From: Fodinicurvata fenggangensis DSM 21160
Lineage (GTDB): Bacteria; Pseudomonadota; Alphaproteobacteria; Kiloniellales; DSM-21159
Assembly (NCBI RefSeq): GCF_000686045.1
Contig: NZ_JMLV01000015.1
Location: forward strand, 7,501 to 71,500
Reading direction: 5' to 3'
DNA length: 64,000 nucleotides
Shown: positions 35,213 through 43,738 of the stretch, piece after piece
Numbering within the stretch: position 1 is the stretch's first letter
Layout of the letters: each line of letters opens with the position of its first letter
Position numbers and translations under genes: made by a program
The notes under the pieces: model-generated
Told to the model about the DNA's origin: nothing
The model's database searches: none
What the model saw: the letters and a program-made list of their open reading frames with translations, nothing else

Positions 35213-36211
35213 ATGATCAACAAGACACTTACCTCCATACTGGCAGCAGGGGCCGTAACACTGGGGGCCCAGCAGGCCGCCGCCCAGAGCATGTCCCTGG
35301 ATCTGGCGAACGAGTATCCACCTAGCTCGGTGCACGGCCAGTCTGCTGATATCTTTGCCGATACGCTTCAGCGCCTGTCTGGCGGAGATATCGAGATCAA
35401 CCTGCATCACGGTGCCTCCCTGGGCTACAAGTCCGTAGACCAGTTTGACGCTGTGGGTGACGGGGCCCTTCCACTTGCCAGCAGCTTCATGGGCCCCTGG
35501 GCCGGTATCGATGAGCTGTTCCTCTTGTCCTCTCTACCCTTCCTTGCTTCGACACCGGAGCAGGTCTGGGATCTCTACCAGGCGGCGAAACCCTATTACG
35601 AGGAAGTGCTCGAAGAGAACAACCAGATCTTTCTCTTCGCCACGCCCTGGCCACCGAGCGGCCTTTGGGGCAACAAGGCCATAGATTCCATGGAGGCTCT
35701 CGAAGGTACCCGCATCCGCACCTATGATTCCAGCGGTACGGTCACGCTGCGTGAGGCGGGCGCGGAACCCATTCAGTTGAGCTGGGCCGATGTGGTCCCA
35801 CAGCTGAGCACCGGTGGTATTGATGGTGTCCTGACTTCGGCTGACGGTGGTGCCTCGGCCAGTCTCTGGGAGCAGCAGTCCCATTTTACTGAAGTCAATT
35901 ATGCCAGCCCACTGCAGGTGCTGCACATGAATCGCGACACCTATGAGTCTCTCAGTGACGAGCAGAAGGAAATGGTCGAGAAAGCTGCAGCCGCAGGTGA
36001 AGCCTATGGCTGGTGGGTGCTACCGCGCCGGCAGCAGGAGAACTATGCCAAAATGCGCGACAATGGCATGACAGTGATCGAGGATGTCTCCGACGACTAT
36101 CTCAATAGCCTGAACGCGGCAGCTGAACCGGCTATCGAGGAATGGCGTTCCGGGATGGGTGAACGCGGAGAGGAAATTCTCGAAGCATACCAGGCACGTA
36201 TCGACGAATAA
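35213..36211 (+). CDS. TRAP transporter substrate-binding protein (DctP family)
   Basis: A 332-residue periplasmic receptor for a tripartite ATP-independent importer. The signal peptide MINKTLTSILAAGAVTLGAQQAAAQ ends before SMSLDLANEYPPSS. Typical blocks are HGQSADIFADTLQRLSGGDIEINLHHGASLGYKSVDQFDAVGDG, LFATPWPPSGLWGNKAIDSMEALEGTRIRTYDS with the conserved Arg that binds a carboxylate, and QLSWADVVPQLSTGGIDGVLTS. Substrates of this family are generally organic acids. I use the ATG at 35213; an upstream ATG at 35171 would add a charged segment before the leader. A strong terminator-like hairpin follows before the permease genes. Confidence 0.9.
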   Translation: MINKTLTSILAAGAVTLGAQQAAAQSMSLDLANEYPPSSVHGQSADIFADTLQRLSGGDIEINLHHGASLGYKSVDQFDAVGDGALPLASSFMGPWAGIDELFLLSSLPFLASTPEQVWDLYQAAKPYYEEVLEENNQIFLFATPWPPSGLWGNKAIDSMEALEGTRIRTYDSSGTVTLREAGAEPIQLSWADVVPQLSTGGIDGVLTSADGGASASLWEQQSHFTEVNYASPLQVLHMNRDTYESLSDEQKEMVEKAAAAGEAYGWWVLPRRQQENYAKMRDNGMTVIEDVSDDYLNSLNAAAEPAIEEWRSGMGERGEEILEAYQARIDE

Positions 36212-36229
36212 GTCGAACTTGTGTGTTGC

Positions 36230-36265
36230 GGGCGGCCTTTCGCTAAAGAAGGCCGCCCCTTTTTT
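36230..36265 (+). terminator. Terminator/attenuator hairpin after the TRAP binding-protein gene
   Basis: A perfect 10-bp stem (GGGCGGCCTT at 36230-36239 with AAGGCCGCCC at 36249-36258), a 9-nt loop and a TTTTTT run (36260-36265). This is a textbook intrinsic terminator, yet the permease genes continue on the same strand 22 nt later. Partial read-through would give more binding protein than permease. Confidence 0.82.
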
Positions 36266-36286
36266 GCCTAAGGAAAGGGGAGCCCG

Positions 36287-36853
36287 GTGATGCGCTTTTT
36301 GCAGACCGCTATCTTCGGCCTTTCACGTGGGGCTGCAGCAATTGCTGCAATCCTTCTTGTCGGCATGGTGCTTCATATTCTGCTAGAGATTCTCCTGCGC
36401 GCCTTCTTCTCTACCTCGACCTATGTCCTGGACGAGTTCGTGGGATATGGCGTTGCGGCCGTAACCTTCTTCTCGCTCGGTTATGCACTTGAACACGGTG
36501 CTCTCATTCGTGTGAATATCCTGTTATCGCGTGCGCATGGTTGGGTTCGCCGCAGTCTCGAGATTCTGGCATCCTCGCTTACTCTCGTCTTGCTGACCTA
36601 TTTCGCCTGGTTCTTCTGGATTCGTTTCGAACGAAACTGGGAGCGCGGTACCGTCAGCAGTTCGGTTGCGGAAGTGCCCATCTGGATTCCCGAAGGCATG
36701 GTGTTACTGGGGATTTTGCTGTTCTGGCTCCAGATGCTTGCCTATTTGTTACGCATGATTTTGGGACCTGCTGAGCAGGCAGTCCCCTTTGCTCAGACCT
36801 ATCAGAATGAGCAGACGGTAGAGGCTGTTTCCGGCAAGGGCGATAAGGGGTAA
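36287..36853 (+). CDS. TRAP transporter small permease (DctQ family)
   Basis: A 188-residue protein with four hydrophobic segments (about 15-40, 47-70, 90-112, 130-155), the normal layout of TRAP small subunits. LVGMVLHILLEILLRAFFSTSTYVLDEFVGYGVAAVTFFSLGYALEHGALIRVNIL is the conserved first half; the RVNIL/V motif is common to DctQ proteins. It has a strong AAAGGGGAG ribosome site. The large permease follows after 5 nt. The short acidic-polar tail (NEQTVEAVSGKGDKG) is probably cytoplasmic. Confidence 0.9.
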   Translation: MMRFLQTAIFGLSRGAAAIAAILLVGMVLHILLEILLRAFFSTSTYVLDEFVGYGVAAVTFFSLGYALEHGALIRVNILLSRAHGWVRRSLEILASSLTLVLLTYFAWFFWIRFERNWERGTVSSSVAEVPIWIPEGMVLLGILLFWLQMLAYLLRMILGPAEQAVPFAQTYQNEQTVEAVSGKGDKG

Positions 36854-36858
36854 TTGGA

Positions 36859-38169
36859 ATGGAAGCTCTGATCGCAGGCCTCGTCATTCTGCTGCTGATT
36901 TTCGTTTTTCTTGGGCTGGGCTTCTGGGTCTTCTCAGGCCTCTTCATGGTCAGTATCGGTGGGCTGGTTCTGTTGGAGGGGATGCCCCTGGACAGGATCG
37001 GCATCATTGCCACCAATATCATCTACAGCTACTCCTCGGCCTGGGAATTGGCGGCGATCCCGATGTTCATCTGGATGGGAGAGATCATCTTTCGAACCGA
37101 CCTCTCGGATCGCCTGTTCCGCGGTCTCTCCCCCTTGGTGGATTTCATTCCCGGACGCCTGTTGCACACCAACATAATGGGCTGCACGCTGTTTGCTGCG
37201 GTCAGCGGTTCCAGCTCGGCAACCACGGCCACGGTAGGCAAGATTACCACCACCGAGCTGAGGCAAAGAGGATATGATACCAGCCTGACGATCGGGTCTC
37301 TTGCCGGGGCAGGCAGCTTGGGTCTGCTGATCCCCCCTTCGATTGTCATGATTATTTACGGGATATTGGCCGAAGTCTCGATTTCCAGGCTTTTTGCGGC
37401 GGGCATACTGCCCGGTCTCCTGGTGGCTGCAATCTATTCGTCTTATATCATGGTCCGTGCGGGAATTGACCCAGCTAAGGCGCCCCGCGGCGCCGAGCGG
37501 TACAGTCTGGGCGACAGGTTGTGGGGCCTCGTCAATCTTCTGCCTGTGTTCTTCCTGGTGATTATTGTTCTCGGTTCGATCTATTCCGGGATCGCAACGC
37601 CTTCGGAAGCTGCGGCCGTTGGTGTGGCTGGTGCCGTATTCGTGACTCTGGTCATGCGACAGTTGACCTGGACTGTCTTTATCGACTCCCTGAAAGGTGC
37701 GCTCAAAACCTCCTGCATGGTTTGCAGCATATTGATAGCTGCGGCATTCCTATCGACCGCAATGGGCTATCTGGGGATTCCACGAAACCTGGCTGAGGCG
37801 ATTGCAGGTATGAACCTGTCTCCGGTCGCATTGATCCTGATCCTCTCCCTTTTCTACATCATGCTGGGTCTTTTCCTGGATGGGATTTCGATCATCGTGA
37901 TGAGCCTGCCGGTCACTCTGCCGCTGGCGACAATGGCAGGATTCGATCCCGTCTGGTTCGGTGTCTACCTGGTGCTGATGACGGAATTGGCACAGGTCAC
38001 ACCGCCTGTTGGGTTCAACCTGTTCGTGATCCAGGGACTGACCGGGGAGTCCATCGGCAAGGTGGCCAAGGCGGCTTTCCCCTTCTTCCTGTTGATGTGT
38101 CTCTCCGTGGCCATCGTTACGATCTTCCCTGAAATTGCGCTCTGGCTGCCGGAGGTATTGTTCGGATGA
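36859..38169 (+). CDS. TRAP transporter large permease (DctM family)
   Basis: A 436-residue membrane protein with about 12 hydrophobic segments, the sodium-coupled translocation subunit of TRAP importers. Family blocks visible are WELAAIPMFIWMGEIIFRTDLSDRLFRGLSPLVDFIPGRLLHTNIMGCTLFAAVSGSSSATTATVGKI and GSLAGAGSLGLLIPPSIVMIIYG in the first half, and MTELAQVTPPVGFNLFVIQGLTG near the end. These glycine/serine-rich hairpins line the sodium and substrate sites. Its stop overlaps the GAF gene by 4 nt, so that gene is probably tied to the transporter. Confidence 0.93.
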   Translation: MEALIAGLVILLLIFVFLGLGFWVFSGLFMVSIGGLVLLEGMPLDRIGIIATNIIYSYSSAWELAAIPMFIWMGEIIFRTDLSDRLFRGLSPLVDFIPGRLLHTNIMGCTLFAAVSGSSSATTATVGKITTTELRQRGYDTSLTIGSLAGAGSLGLLIPPSIVMIIYGILAEVSISRLFAAGILPGLLVAAIYSSYIMVRAGIDPAKAPRGAERYSLGDRLWGLVNLLPVFFLVIIVLGSIYSGIATPSEAAAVGVAGAVFVTLVMRQLTWTVFIDSLKGALKTSCMVCSILIAAAFLSTAMGYLGIPRNLAEAIAGMNLSPVALILILSLFYIMLGLFLDGISIIVMSLPVTLPLATMAGFDPVWFGVYLVLMTELAQVTPPVGFNLFVIQGLTGESIGKVAKAAFPFFLLMCLSVAIVTIFPEIALWLPEVLFG

Positions 38170-38660
38170 GTGTTTTGTTGACCGAGTTGGCGCTTGCCTC
38201 TGAACAGTCGGGGCAGCCTGATGTCCTGTTCGAGACTGCAGACCGAGTGTTGCAGGAGCGATTCGGGCACAAGCTATTCACCCTCTTGGCCTTCCATCCG
38301 GACAGCGGTGAGGTGGAACGTCTCTACAGCAGCCGTCCCGATGCTTTCCCCCTGCAGGGCCGCAAGATGATGGGGCCCACTGAGTGGGGCGCGCGCGTCC
38401 TGCACAAAGGGGAGTCCTATCTCGGGCGGACGGTCGAGGACATTCGCTGGGCTTTTCCTGATCATGAACTGATCGCCAGCCTGGGTCTCGGTTGCATCCT
38501 GAACCGGCCGGTTGCCTGGAACGGAGACGTGCTGGGTGTGCTCAGCCTGCTTCAGGAAGGAGAGGGGCGTTACAGTGAAGAGGACCTGGAGGCCGCAACG
38601 CCTTATACGGCGCTGTTGCTGCCCGGCTACCTGCAACTCAAGACAGATCAGAATAAATGA
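38166..38660 (+). CDS. GAF-domain protein in the TRAP operon
   Basis: A 164-residue cytoplasmic protein that is essentially one GAF domain. HKLFTLLAFHPDSGEVERLYSSRPDAFPLQGRKMM is the first half, and GCILNRPVAWNGDVLGVLSLLQEGEGRYSEEDLEAA is the typical GAF second half. No output domain is attached. It starts inside the stop of the TRAP large permease (ATGA overlap) and is followed 18 nt later by an amidohydrolase. GAF domains bind small ligands such as cyclic nucleotides, heme or amino acid derivatives; here it may sense or bind the transported compound or an intermediate. The role is inference. Confidence 0.82.
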   Translation: MSVLLTELALASEQSGQPDVLFETADRVLQERFGHKLFTLLAFHPDSGEVERLYSSRPDAFPLQGRKMMGPTEWGARVLHKGESYLGRTVEDIRWAFPDHELIASLGLGCILNRPVAWNGDVLGVLSLLQEGEGRYSEEDLEAATPYTALLLPGYLQLKTDQNK

Positions 38661-38678
38661 CTTCGGAGAGATGAGAAG

Positions 38679-39908
38679 ATGACAGCGACGATCCTGGCGA
38701 ACGCCAATGTACTGGACACTGAGGCAGGTGAACTGCTGGGCGAGCGCCATGTCCTGCTGCGCGATGGCAGAATTACGGAAATCTCGCAAAGTCCGCTGAA
38801 GGACAGCTCAGCAGAAACTTTGGACCTGAAGGGTCGTACGCTGATGCCCGGGCTTTGCGATGCTCACGTTCATGTAACGGCGATCACACCGGATTTCGCG
38901 CTTCTGAAGAAACTCTCGCCCTTCTATGTGGCCGGCCACTCCAACGATATTCTGCGCGGCATGCTGATGCGCGGCTTCACCACCGTGCGCGATGGGGGCG
39001 GCGCCGATTACGGCTTGGCCCATGCTGTGGACGAGGATGCGATCATCGGTCCGCGTGTTCTCTTCTGTGGCCAGGCGCTGTCCCAGACCGGTGGCCACGG
39101 AGATGTGCGGGGCCGTGGCGAGAATGCCCTGGACGAATGCTTCTGCTGTGCTGGCCTAGGGCGAATCTGCGACGGCGTGCCTGAGGTGCGGCGGGCGGCA
39201 CGCGACGAGATCCGCAAGGGGGCCACGCACATCAAGATCATGGCGTCCGGCGGCGTTTCCTCGCCGACGGACCGGATCGACAGCACGCAGTTTTCTCTCG
39301 AGGAAATCGACGCCATCGTGGAGGAAGCCACCGCCGCCAACATCTATGTGATGGCCCATGCCTACACGGCCCGCGCCATCAACCGGCTGCTGAGCCGCGG
39401 CGTCCGGACCATCGAGCACGGCAACCTGATGGATGAGGAAAGTTGCGCGCTGTTCAAGAAACACGGCGGTTTCCTGACACCGACGCTGTCGACCTACAAC
39501 GCTATCGCGAAGGAAGGCAAGGAAGCCGGTATGCCGGCGGAGCTCCAGGCCAAGGTTTTCGAAGTGGTCGAGTATGGTCTGTCAGCCCTGGAAATGGCTT
39601 ACAAGACCGGCGTAAAGACGGTTTTTGGTACCGACCTGCTGGGGCAGATGCATCGTTATCAGCTGGGCGAGTTCGACCTGCGCAAGGACATCATGCCGGC
39701 CGCGGATCTGATCCGTTCGGCCACCTGCACGGCCGCCGAGGCCCTGCAGCGCAAAGGGGAATTCGGGGTCGTTCGCGAAGAGGCACGGGCCGACCTTCTG
39801 GTGGTCGATGGCAACCCGCTTGACGATATCAATGTCCTGACCGATCCGGACAACCGCCTGAAGGCCGTAATCAAGGAAGGCAAGTTCTACAAGAACGAAC
39901 TGGCCTGA
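38679..39908 (+). CDS. Metal-dependent amidohydrolase
   Basis: A 409-residue amidohydrolase-superfamily enzyme (imidazolonepropionase/prolidase-like branch). The composite domain starts with ATILANANVLDTEAGELLGERHVLLRDGRI; the HxH metal motif is GLCDAHVHVT; a metal-ligand lysine is probably in THIKIMASGG; further His ligands are in YVMAHAYTARAI and TIEHGNLMD; and the last Asp is in VFGTDLLGQMH. These are complete for a binuclear or mononuclear metal enzyme acting on cyclic amides, lactams or dipeptides. It is the last gene of the hyuA-hyuB-TRAP-GAF-amidohydrolase operon and is followed by an intrinsic terminator. Confidence 0.9.
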   Translation: MTATILANANVLDTEAGELLGERHVLLRDGRITEISQSPLKDSSAETLDLKGRTLMPGLCDAHVHVTAITPDFALLKKLSPFYVAGHSNDILRGMLMRGFTTVRDGGGADYGLAHAVDEDAIIGPRVLFCGQALSQTGGHGDVRGRGENALDECFCCAGLGRICDGVPEVRRAARDEIRKGATHIKIMASGGVSSPTDRIDSTQFSLEEIDAIVEEATAANIYVMAHAYTARAINRLLSRGVRTIEHGNLMDEESCALFKKHGGFLTPTLSTYNAIAKEGKEAGMPAELQAKVFEVVEYGLSALEMAYKTGVKTVFGTDLLGQMHRYQLGEFDLRKDIMPAADLIRSATCTAAEALQRKGEFGVVREEARADLLVVDGNPLDDINVLTDPDNRLKAVIKEGKFYKNELA

Positions 39909-39924
39909 AATCCTGCAGGCAAGG

Positions 39925-39962
39925 AACGGCGCCCGCCAAAGATCTCGGGGGCGCCGTTTTTT
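39925..39962 (+). terminator. Intrinsic terminator of the hyu-TRAP-amidohydrolase operon
   Basis: A 9-bp stem (AACGGCGCC at 39925-39933 with GGCGCCGTT at 39950-39958), a 16-nt loop and a T-run to 39962. It lies 17 nt after the amidohydrolase stop and just before the end of the convergent amidase gene. Confidence 0.8.
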
Positions 39963-39965
39963 CGT

Positions 39966-41405
39966 TCAGTCCTGCGCTTCGCCCATATCCGGCTGGGCGG
40001 CTGGACCGAACGTTTCTTCAAGCGCCAGTGAAATGGACAGCAAGTCCGCTTCGCTGTCGGCCGGGCACATAACCTGGAAGCCGATGGGCAGGCCGCCGTC
40101 CTGACGCGGAAGCGGAATGGTGGCGGCGCAGAGTTCCAGGTAGTTGCCCGGCTGCGTATTGCGCGTCATGGAAAGTGCGAAGGCCAGTCCGGTTTTGGGA
40201 TCCGACAGGTCCGTAACCGGCAGGGCCTTTGATGCCGTTGTCGGACTGATCCAGCCATCCAGTCCGTCGAAGCGCGCGTGCGCGCTGACTATACTCTCCT
40301 CACGACGGTTCTCCAGGGCAACATGATCGATGGCCTTGACCTCGAGCGCGCCTTCGATGCGCCCGGCAATGACGGGATCGATCAAGTGCTTGTTGTCCAG
40401 GAACCGCTTGCGTCCCAGACTGGCCAGCAGGCTGACCGGCAGGGAAACGGGGAAATAATCCTCGCGCTCGGGTGCTTCGGGCAGCGTCATGTCCTGCAGC
40501 GCCACGCCCGTGCGGGACAACTGGTCCAGGGCCGTGTCCATGGCGTCGGCCACATCCGGCGCCAGGTCTTCGAAGAAATAATTCTCCGGACGTCCGAACA
40601 GAAGGGACGGCAGGCGTGCGGGCTGTGCCATCTGGCAGCGCGGATCCTCCTCAGGCATGCCCATGGCCTGGTTGAGGGCGGCAAAGGCGATGGCTGCATC
40701 GCGCGCCGTCCGGGTCAGTAGACCCAGGGTATCCAGGTGCGGCGCCAGGGCCAGGCTGCCGTCGTTGGACCAGAGGCCGAAGGTGGTTTTCAGTCCGAAC
40801 AGGCCGTTGAGTGCGGCCGGCACCCGCACGGAGCCGCCGGTGTCCGAACCGATGGAAAAGGCGCAGAGGCCGGCAGCTGCCGCGACGCCAGAACCGGAAC
40901 TGGAGCCCCCTGGCAGGCGATGAGTCTCCAGGTCCCAGGGGTTCCAGGGGGTGCCGCGGCTTTCCGAGACCCCTGTAATTCCCAGCGCGAATTCAACCAT
41001 CTTGGTCTTGCCCAGGATGACGCAACCCGCCTGTCTCAGGGCGCGTACGAAGGGTCCTTCCTCCTGGCCCATCAGGTCCCGAAGCTCCAGCTTCGAACCG
41101 CCTGTCGTTGGCATCCCGTCAACGACCAGAAGGTCCTTGACTGCCACGGGCACACCCATCAGCGGCCCCAAGTCGAGCCCGGCTTCACGCAGCTGGTCCA
41201 TGGCCTGGGCCGTTTTCAGAGCCTGTTCGGCGGCAATGTACTGATAGGAGCCGAGTTGGGGGTCCAACGTGGCAATACGTTCCAGGTAGGCACGGGTTAC
41301 CGCTTCCGAGGTCATCTCGCCCTTGCGGAAGGCTGTCGCGAAGCCATCCAGGCCGAGTGGCGCAATGGGGTCGGCGGGCAAGTTGGTCATGGAGGAACCT
41401 TTCAT
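39966..41405 (-). CDS. Amidase (amidase signature family)
   Basis: A 479-residue amidase with the Ser-Ser-Lys triad: K90 in GVPVAVKDLLVVDG, the cis-serine in LPGGSSSGSGVAAAAG, and nucleophile S192 in GSDTGGSVRVPA. Members hydrolyse aliphatic or aromatic amides to acid and ammonia. No signal peptide is visible, so it is cytoplasmic. Two starts are possible (41405, or MTNLPAD 15 nt inside). It is divergent from the Liv importer operon across 138 nt and convergent with the hyu-TRAP operon. Hydrolysis of an amide taken up by either importer would fit but is not proved. Confidence 0.9.
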   Translation of the reverse strand: MKGSSMTNLPADPIAPLGLDGFATAFRKGEMTSEAVTRAYLERIATLDPQLGSYQYIAAEQALKTAQAMDQLREAGLDLGPLMGVPVAVKDLLVVDGMPTTGGSKLELRDLMGQEEGPFVRALRQAGCVILGKTKMVEFALGITGVSESRGTPWNPWDLETHRLPGGSSSGSGVAAAAGLCAFSIGSDTGGSVRVPAALNGLFGLKTTFGLWSNDGSLALAPHLDTLGLLTRTARDAAIAFAALNQAMGMPEEDPRCQMAQPARLPSLLFGRPENYFFEDLAPDVADAMDTALDQLSRTGVALQDMTLPEAPEREDYFPVSLPVSLLASLGRKRFLDNKHLIDPVIAGRIEGALEVKAIDHVALENRREESIVSAHARFDGLDGWISPTTASKALPVTDLSDPKTGLAFALSMTRNTQPGNYLELCAATIPLPRQDGGLPIGFQVMCPADSEADLLSISLALEETFGPAAQPDMGEAQD

Positions 41406-41543
41406 CCAGTATGGCAGAAGCTTGACAGTCTCATGCCCCTCTGATTGTCTTTTTTCAAGCGCAGTCTAGTTGAACGATTATGGGGCGTCCCTTGTCCAGG
41501 GACGTTTGCGCCCAAACAAGAATTGAAACTGGGAGACAATCCA

Positions 41544-42734
41544 ATGAAAAGAATACTGACCGCAGCTATTGCTGCGCCGCTAATGGGATTTGCCCTGCCT
41601 GCGGCGGCACAGGTAGAGATTGGCGTCGTCAACAGTCTGTCGGGCAACTTCGCCACCTTTGGCGAACGTTACCTGACCGGCATGGAAGTGGCGCTTGAAG
41701 AGGTCAATGCCAATGGCGGCATCAACGGCGAGGAACTCGAGCTGGTGATCCAGGACGACCGTTCCGAGGCACAGAGCGCACTGGCCGCTGTCGAGGACCT
41801 CGAGAACGAGGGCGTGCCCCTTATCATCGGCTCGTATGCCTCCTCCATTACCGGGCCAATGGCGCAGCTGATGACGCGCCAGGAAATGCCGCTGATCGTG
41901 CTTGGCAGTGCAGACAATTCGATCACCAAGCCGGGATCGGACTGGGTGTTCCGCGCCAAGCACAACTCGACAATCGTGGCCGGTACCTATTTCGACTACT
42001 TCGACTACCTGCGCGAAGAACACGGCGAGGATGACCTTCAGACCGTTGCCATGCTTTACGGCAATGCTGCCTGGCCGGTTTCCCTGGCGGAAACGGGCAA
42101 GGAGCTTGCCGAGGAGCGCGGATACGAAATTGTCGGAGATGAAGCCTACGACCAGGGCACCAGCGACTTCCGGCCCATCCTGAACAACTTCCGTGCCGAG
42201 GAACCCGATATCCTCTACGTCGTTGCCTATGCAGAGGATGGCGTGGCCATTACCCGCCAGATGCGTGAGGTCGGCCTTGATACCAAGGTTCTTGCCATCG
42301 ATACGGCGGCCGCCCTGCCGAACTTCGTGGAGCAGGTGGGCGATTCCGCAGACTATGTCGCCACGGTGGTCAGCTGGAGCAAGGATGTCCAGTATCCGGG
42401 CATTGAGGATCTGACCAACCGGCTGCGCGAAGCCGCGGGTTCGGAACCTTCCTTCTATGAGGCGGAAGGTTATCTCGCATTGATGGTTGCGGCGGATGCC
42501 CTGCGCCGGGCGGACTCGCTCGATCGCGATGCCGTGCGCCAGGCCCTGGATGAAACCGATCTGGAAACACCGGTGACCACGGTGGCCTTCGATGATTTCG
42601 ACGGCTTCAAGAACCAGAACCCGATCCGCAGCCTGATGCTGCAGATTCAGGATGGCGAGCACGTCACGGTTTTCCCGGAGGATCTGGCCGCCGAAGATCC
42701 GACCTATCCGAATCCCAGCTGGGATGATCGCTAA
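41544..42734 (+). CDS. Liv-type ABC importer substrate-binding protein
   Basis: A 396-residue periplasmic binding protein of the branched-chain amino acid/amide family (SBP family 6, LivK/AmiC-like). The signal peptide MKRILTAAIAAPLMGFALPAAAQ is followed by VEIGVVNSLSGNFATFGERYLTGMEVALEEVNANGGINGEELEL. The ligand loop region is VPLIIGSYASSITGPMAQLMTRQEMPLIVLG. The family binds leucine-type amino acids, but also short amides and urea, so the adjacent amidase leaves an amide ligand possible. I chose the ATG at 41544, which starts exactly at the leader; an upstream in-frame ATG at 41445 would put an unrelated segment before it. Two hairpins follow. Confidence 0.9.
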   Translation: MKRILTAAIAAPLMGFALPAAAQVEIGVVNSLSGNFATFGERYLTGMEVALEEVNANGGINGEELELVIQDDRSEAQSALAAVEDLENEGVPLIIGSYASSITGPMAQLMTRQEMPLIVLGSADNSITKPGSDWVFRAKHNSTIVAGTYFDYFDYLREEHGEDDLQTVAMLYGNAAWPVSLAETGKELAEERGYEIVGDEAYDQGTSDFRPILNNFRAEEPDILYVVAYAEDGVAITRQMREVGLDTKVLAIDTAAALPNFVEQVGDSADYVATVVSWSKDVQYPGIEDLTNRLREAAGSEPSFYEAEGYLALMVAADALRRADSLDRDAVRQALDETDLETPVTTVAFDDFDGFKNQNPIRSLMLQIQDGEHVTVFPEDLAAEDPTYPNPSWDDR

Positions 42735-42739
42735 CCACC

Positions 42740-42830
42740 GGCACGGCCTCTTCCCTCTGACGGGAGGGATCGTGTGCCCTATTGAGATGCGGTGGGCGGC
42801 ATGACGTCAAGCGTCTGCCCACCGCATTTT
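42740..42830 (+). terminator. Two hairpins after the Liv binding-protein gene, the second terminator-like
   Basis: The first hairpin (42740-42778) pairs GGCAC with GTGCC around an inner TCCCTC/GAGGGA stem. The second has a perfect 11-bp stem, ATGCGGTGGGC (42787-42797) with GCCCACCGCAT (42817-42827), then TTTT. They fill the 119-nt gap before the LivH-type gene and could act as an attenuator or partial terminator that raises binding protein over permease. Confidence 0.72.
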
Positions 42831-42853
42831 CCTGCCTTCCGGAATCGCAGCGC

Positions 42854-43738
42854 ATGGCTGAACTGGTTTCACTGCTCCAGAATCTATCGAACGGGCTGCT
42901 GATCGGCGGTGTCTATGCCATGATCGGCGTTGGTTTGACGCTGATCTTCGGTGTGATGCGGACGATCAACTTCGCCCATGGCGATTTCGTCGTGATGGGC
43001 ATGTACACGGCCTTCGTCTTCAACATGATTCTCGGTTGGGACCCCTATTTCTCGTTGCTGGTGGCCCTGCCGGCCGGCTTCCTGATGGGTGTGCTCCTGG
43101 AACGCGTGGTACTGGCGCCAATCGTGGACAAGCCGCACGAGACCTCGCTGTTGGCCACGCTGGGCATTTCGTTGATCATCGGCAACGCTCTGTTGTTGAT
43201 CTTCGGCGGGGAGTCCAAATCGGTCCATGTGGACTATGCCTCCATGGCCCTGTCGCTTGGTGAAGTGAAGATATCGGTCATCCTGTTGATCGCCGGTGGC
43301 GTCACGGCGCTGGTGATCGGCGGCCTCTACCTGTTGCTGCATTACACGGAATTCGGACGGTCCATACGGGCCACGGCCGAAAACCGCCTGGGAGCAGAGC
43401 TTGTGGGCATCAACACACGGCGCATTCAGGGGGCGGTCTTCGGCCTGGGGATGATGTTGGCCATGACGGCCGGCGTTGCCCTGATACCCCTGCTGTTTGC
43501 GACGCCAACCGCAACGGGGCCCATATTGACCCTGAAGGCCTTTGTCGTGATTGTCCTCGGCGGCCTGGGACGGGTCGGCGCCGCCGTTGCAGGCGGTCTG
43601 GTCCTGGGTATGGTCGAAGTCATGGGCGCGGCCTATATCGCATCCGCCTATCGTGACGCCTATGGCCTGCTCTTCTTCCTGATCATCCTGCTGTTCAAGC
43701 CGGAGGGTCTCTTTGGACGCTCGGTGAAACGCGTATGA
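42854..43738 (+). CDS. livH: Branched-chain amino acid type permease, LivH
   Basis: A 294-residue inner-membrane permease. It starts LVSLLQNLSNGLLIGGVYAMIGVGLTLIFGVMRTINFAHGDFVVMGMY, the LivH signature with the INFAHGD motif, and has about eight hydrophobic segments. GRSIRATAENRLGAELVGIN is the cytoplasmic loop that meets the ATPase. The start at 42854 is chosen because the residues before it are encoded by the hairpin-rich gap. It overlaps the LivM gene by 4 nt. Length is normal. Confidence 0.92.
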   Translation: MAELVSLLQNLSNGLLIGGVYAMIGVGLTLIFGVMRTINFAHGDFVVMGMYTAFVFNMILGWDPYFSLLVALPAGFLMGVLLERVVLAPIVDKPHETSLLATLGISLIIGNALLLIFGGESKSVHVDYASMALSLGEVKISVILLIAGGVTALVIGGLYLLLHYTEFGRSIRATAENRLGAELVGINTRRIQGAVFGLGMMLAMTAGVALIPLLFATPTATGPILTLKAFVVIVLGGLGRVGAAVAGGLVLGMVEVMGAAYIASAYRDAYGLLFFLIILLFKPEGLFGRSVKRV

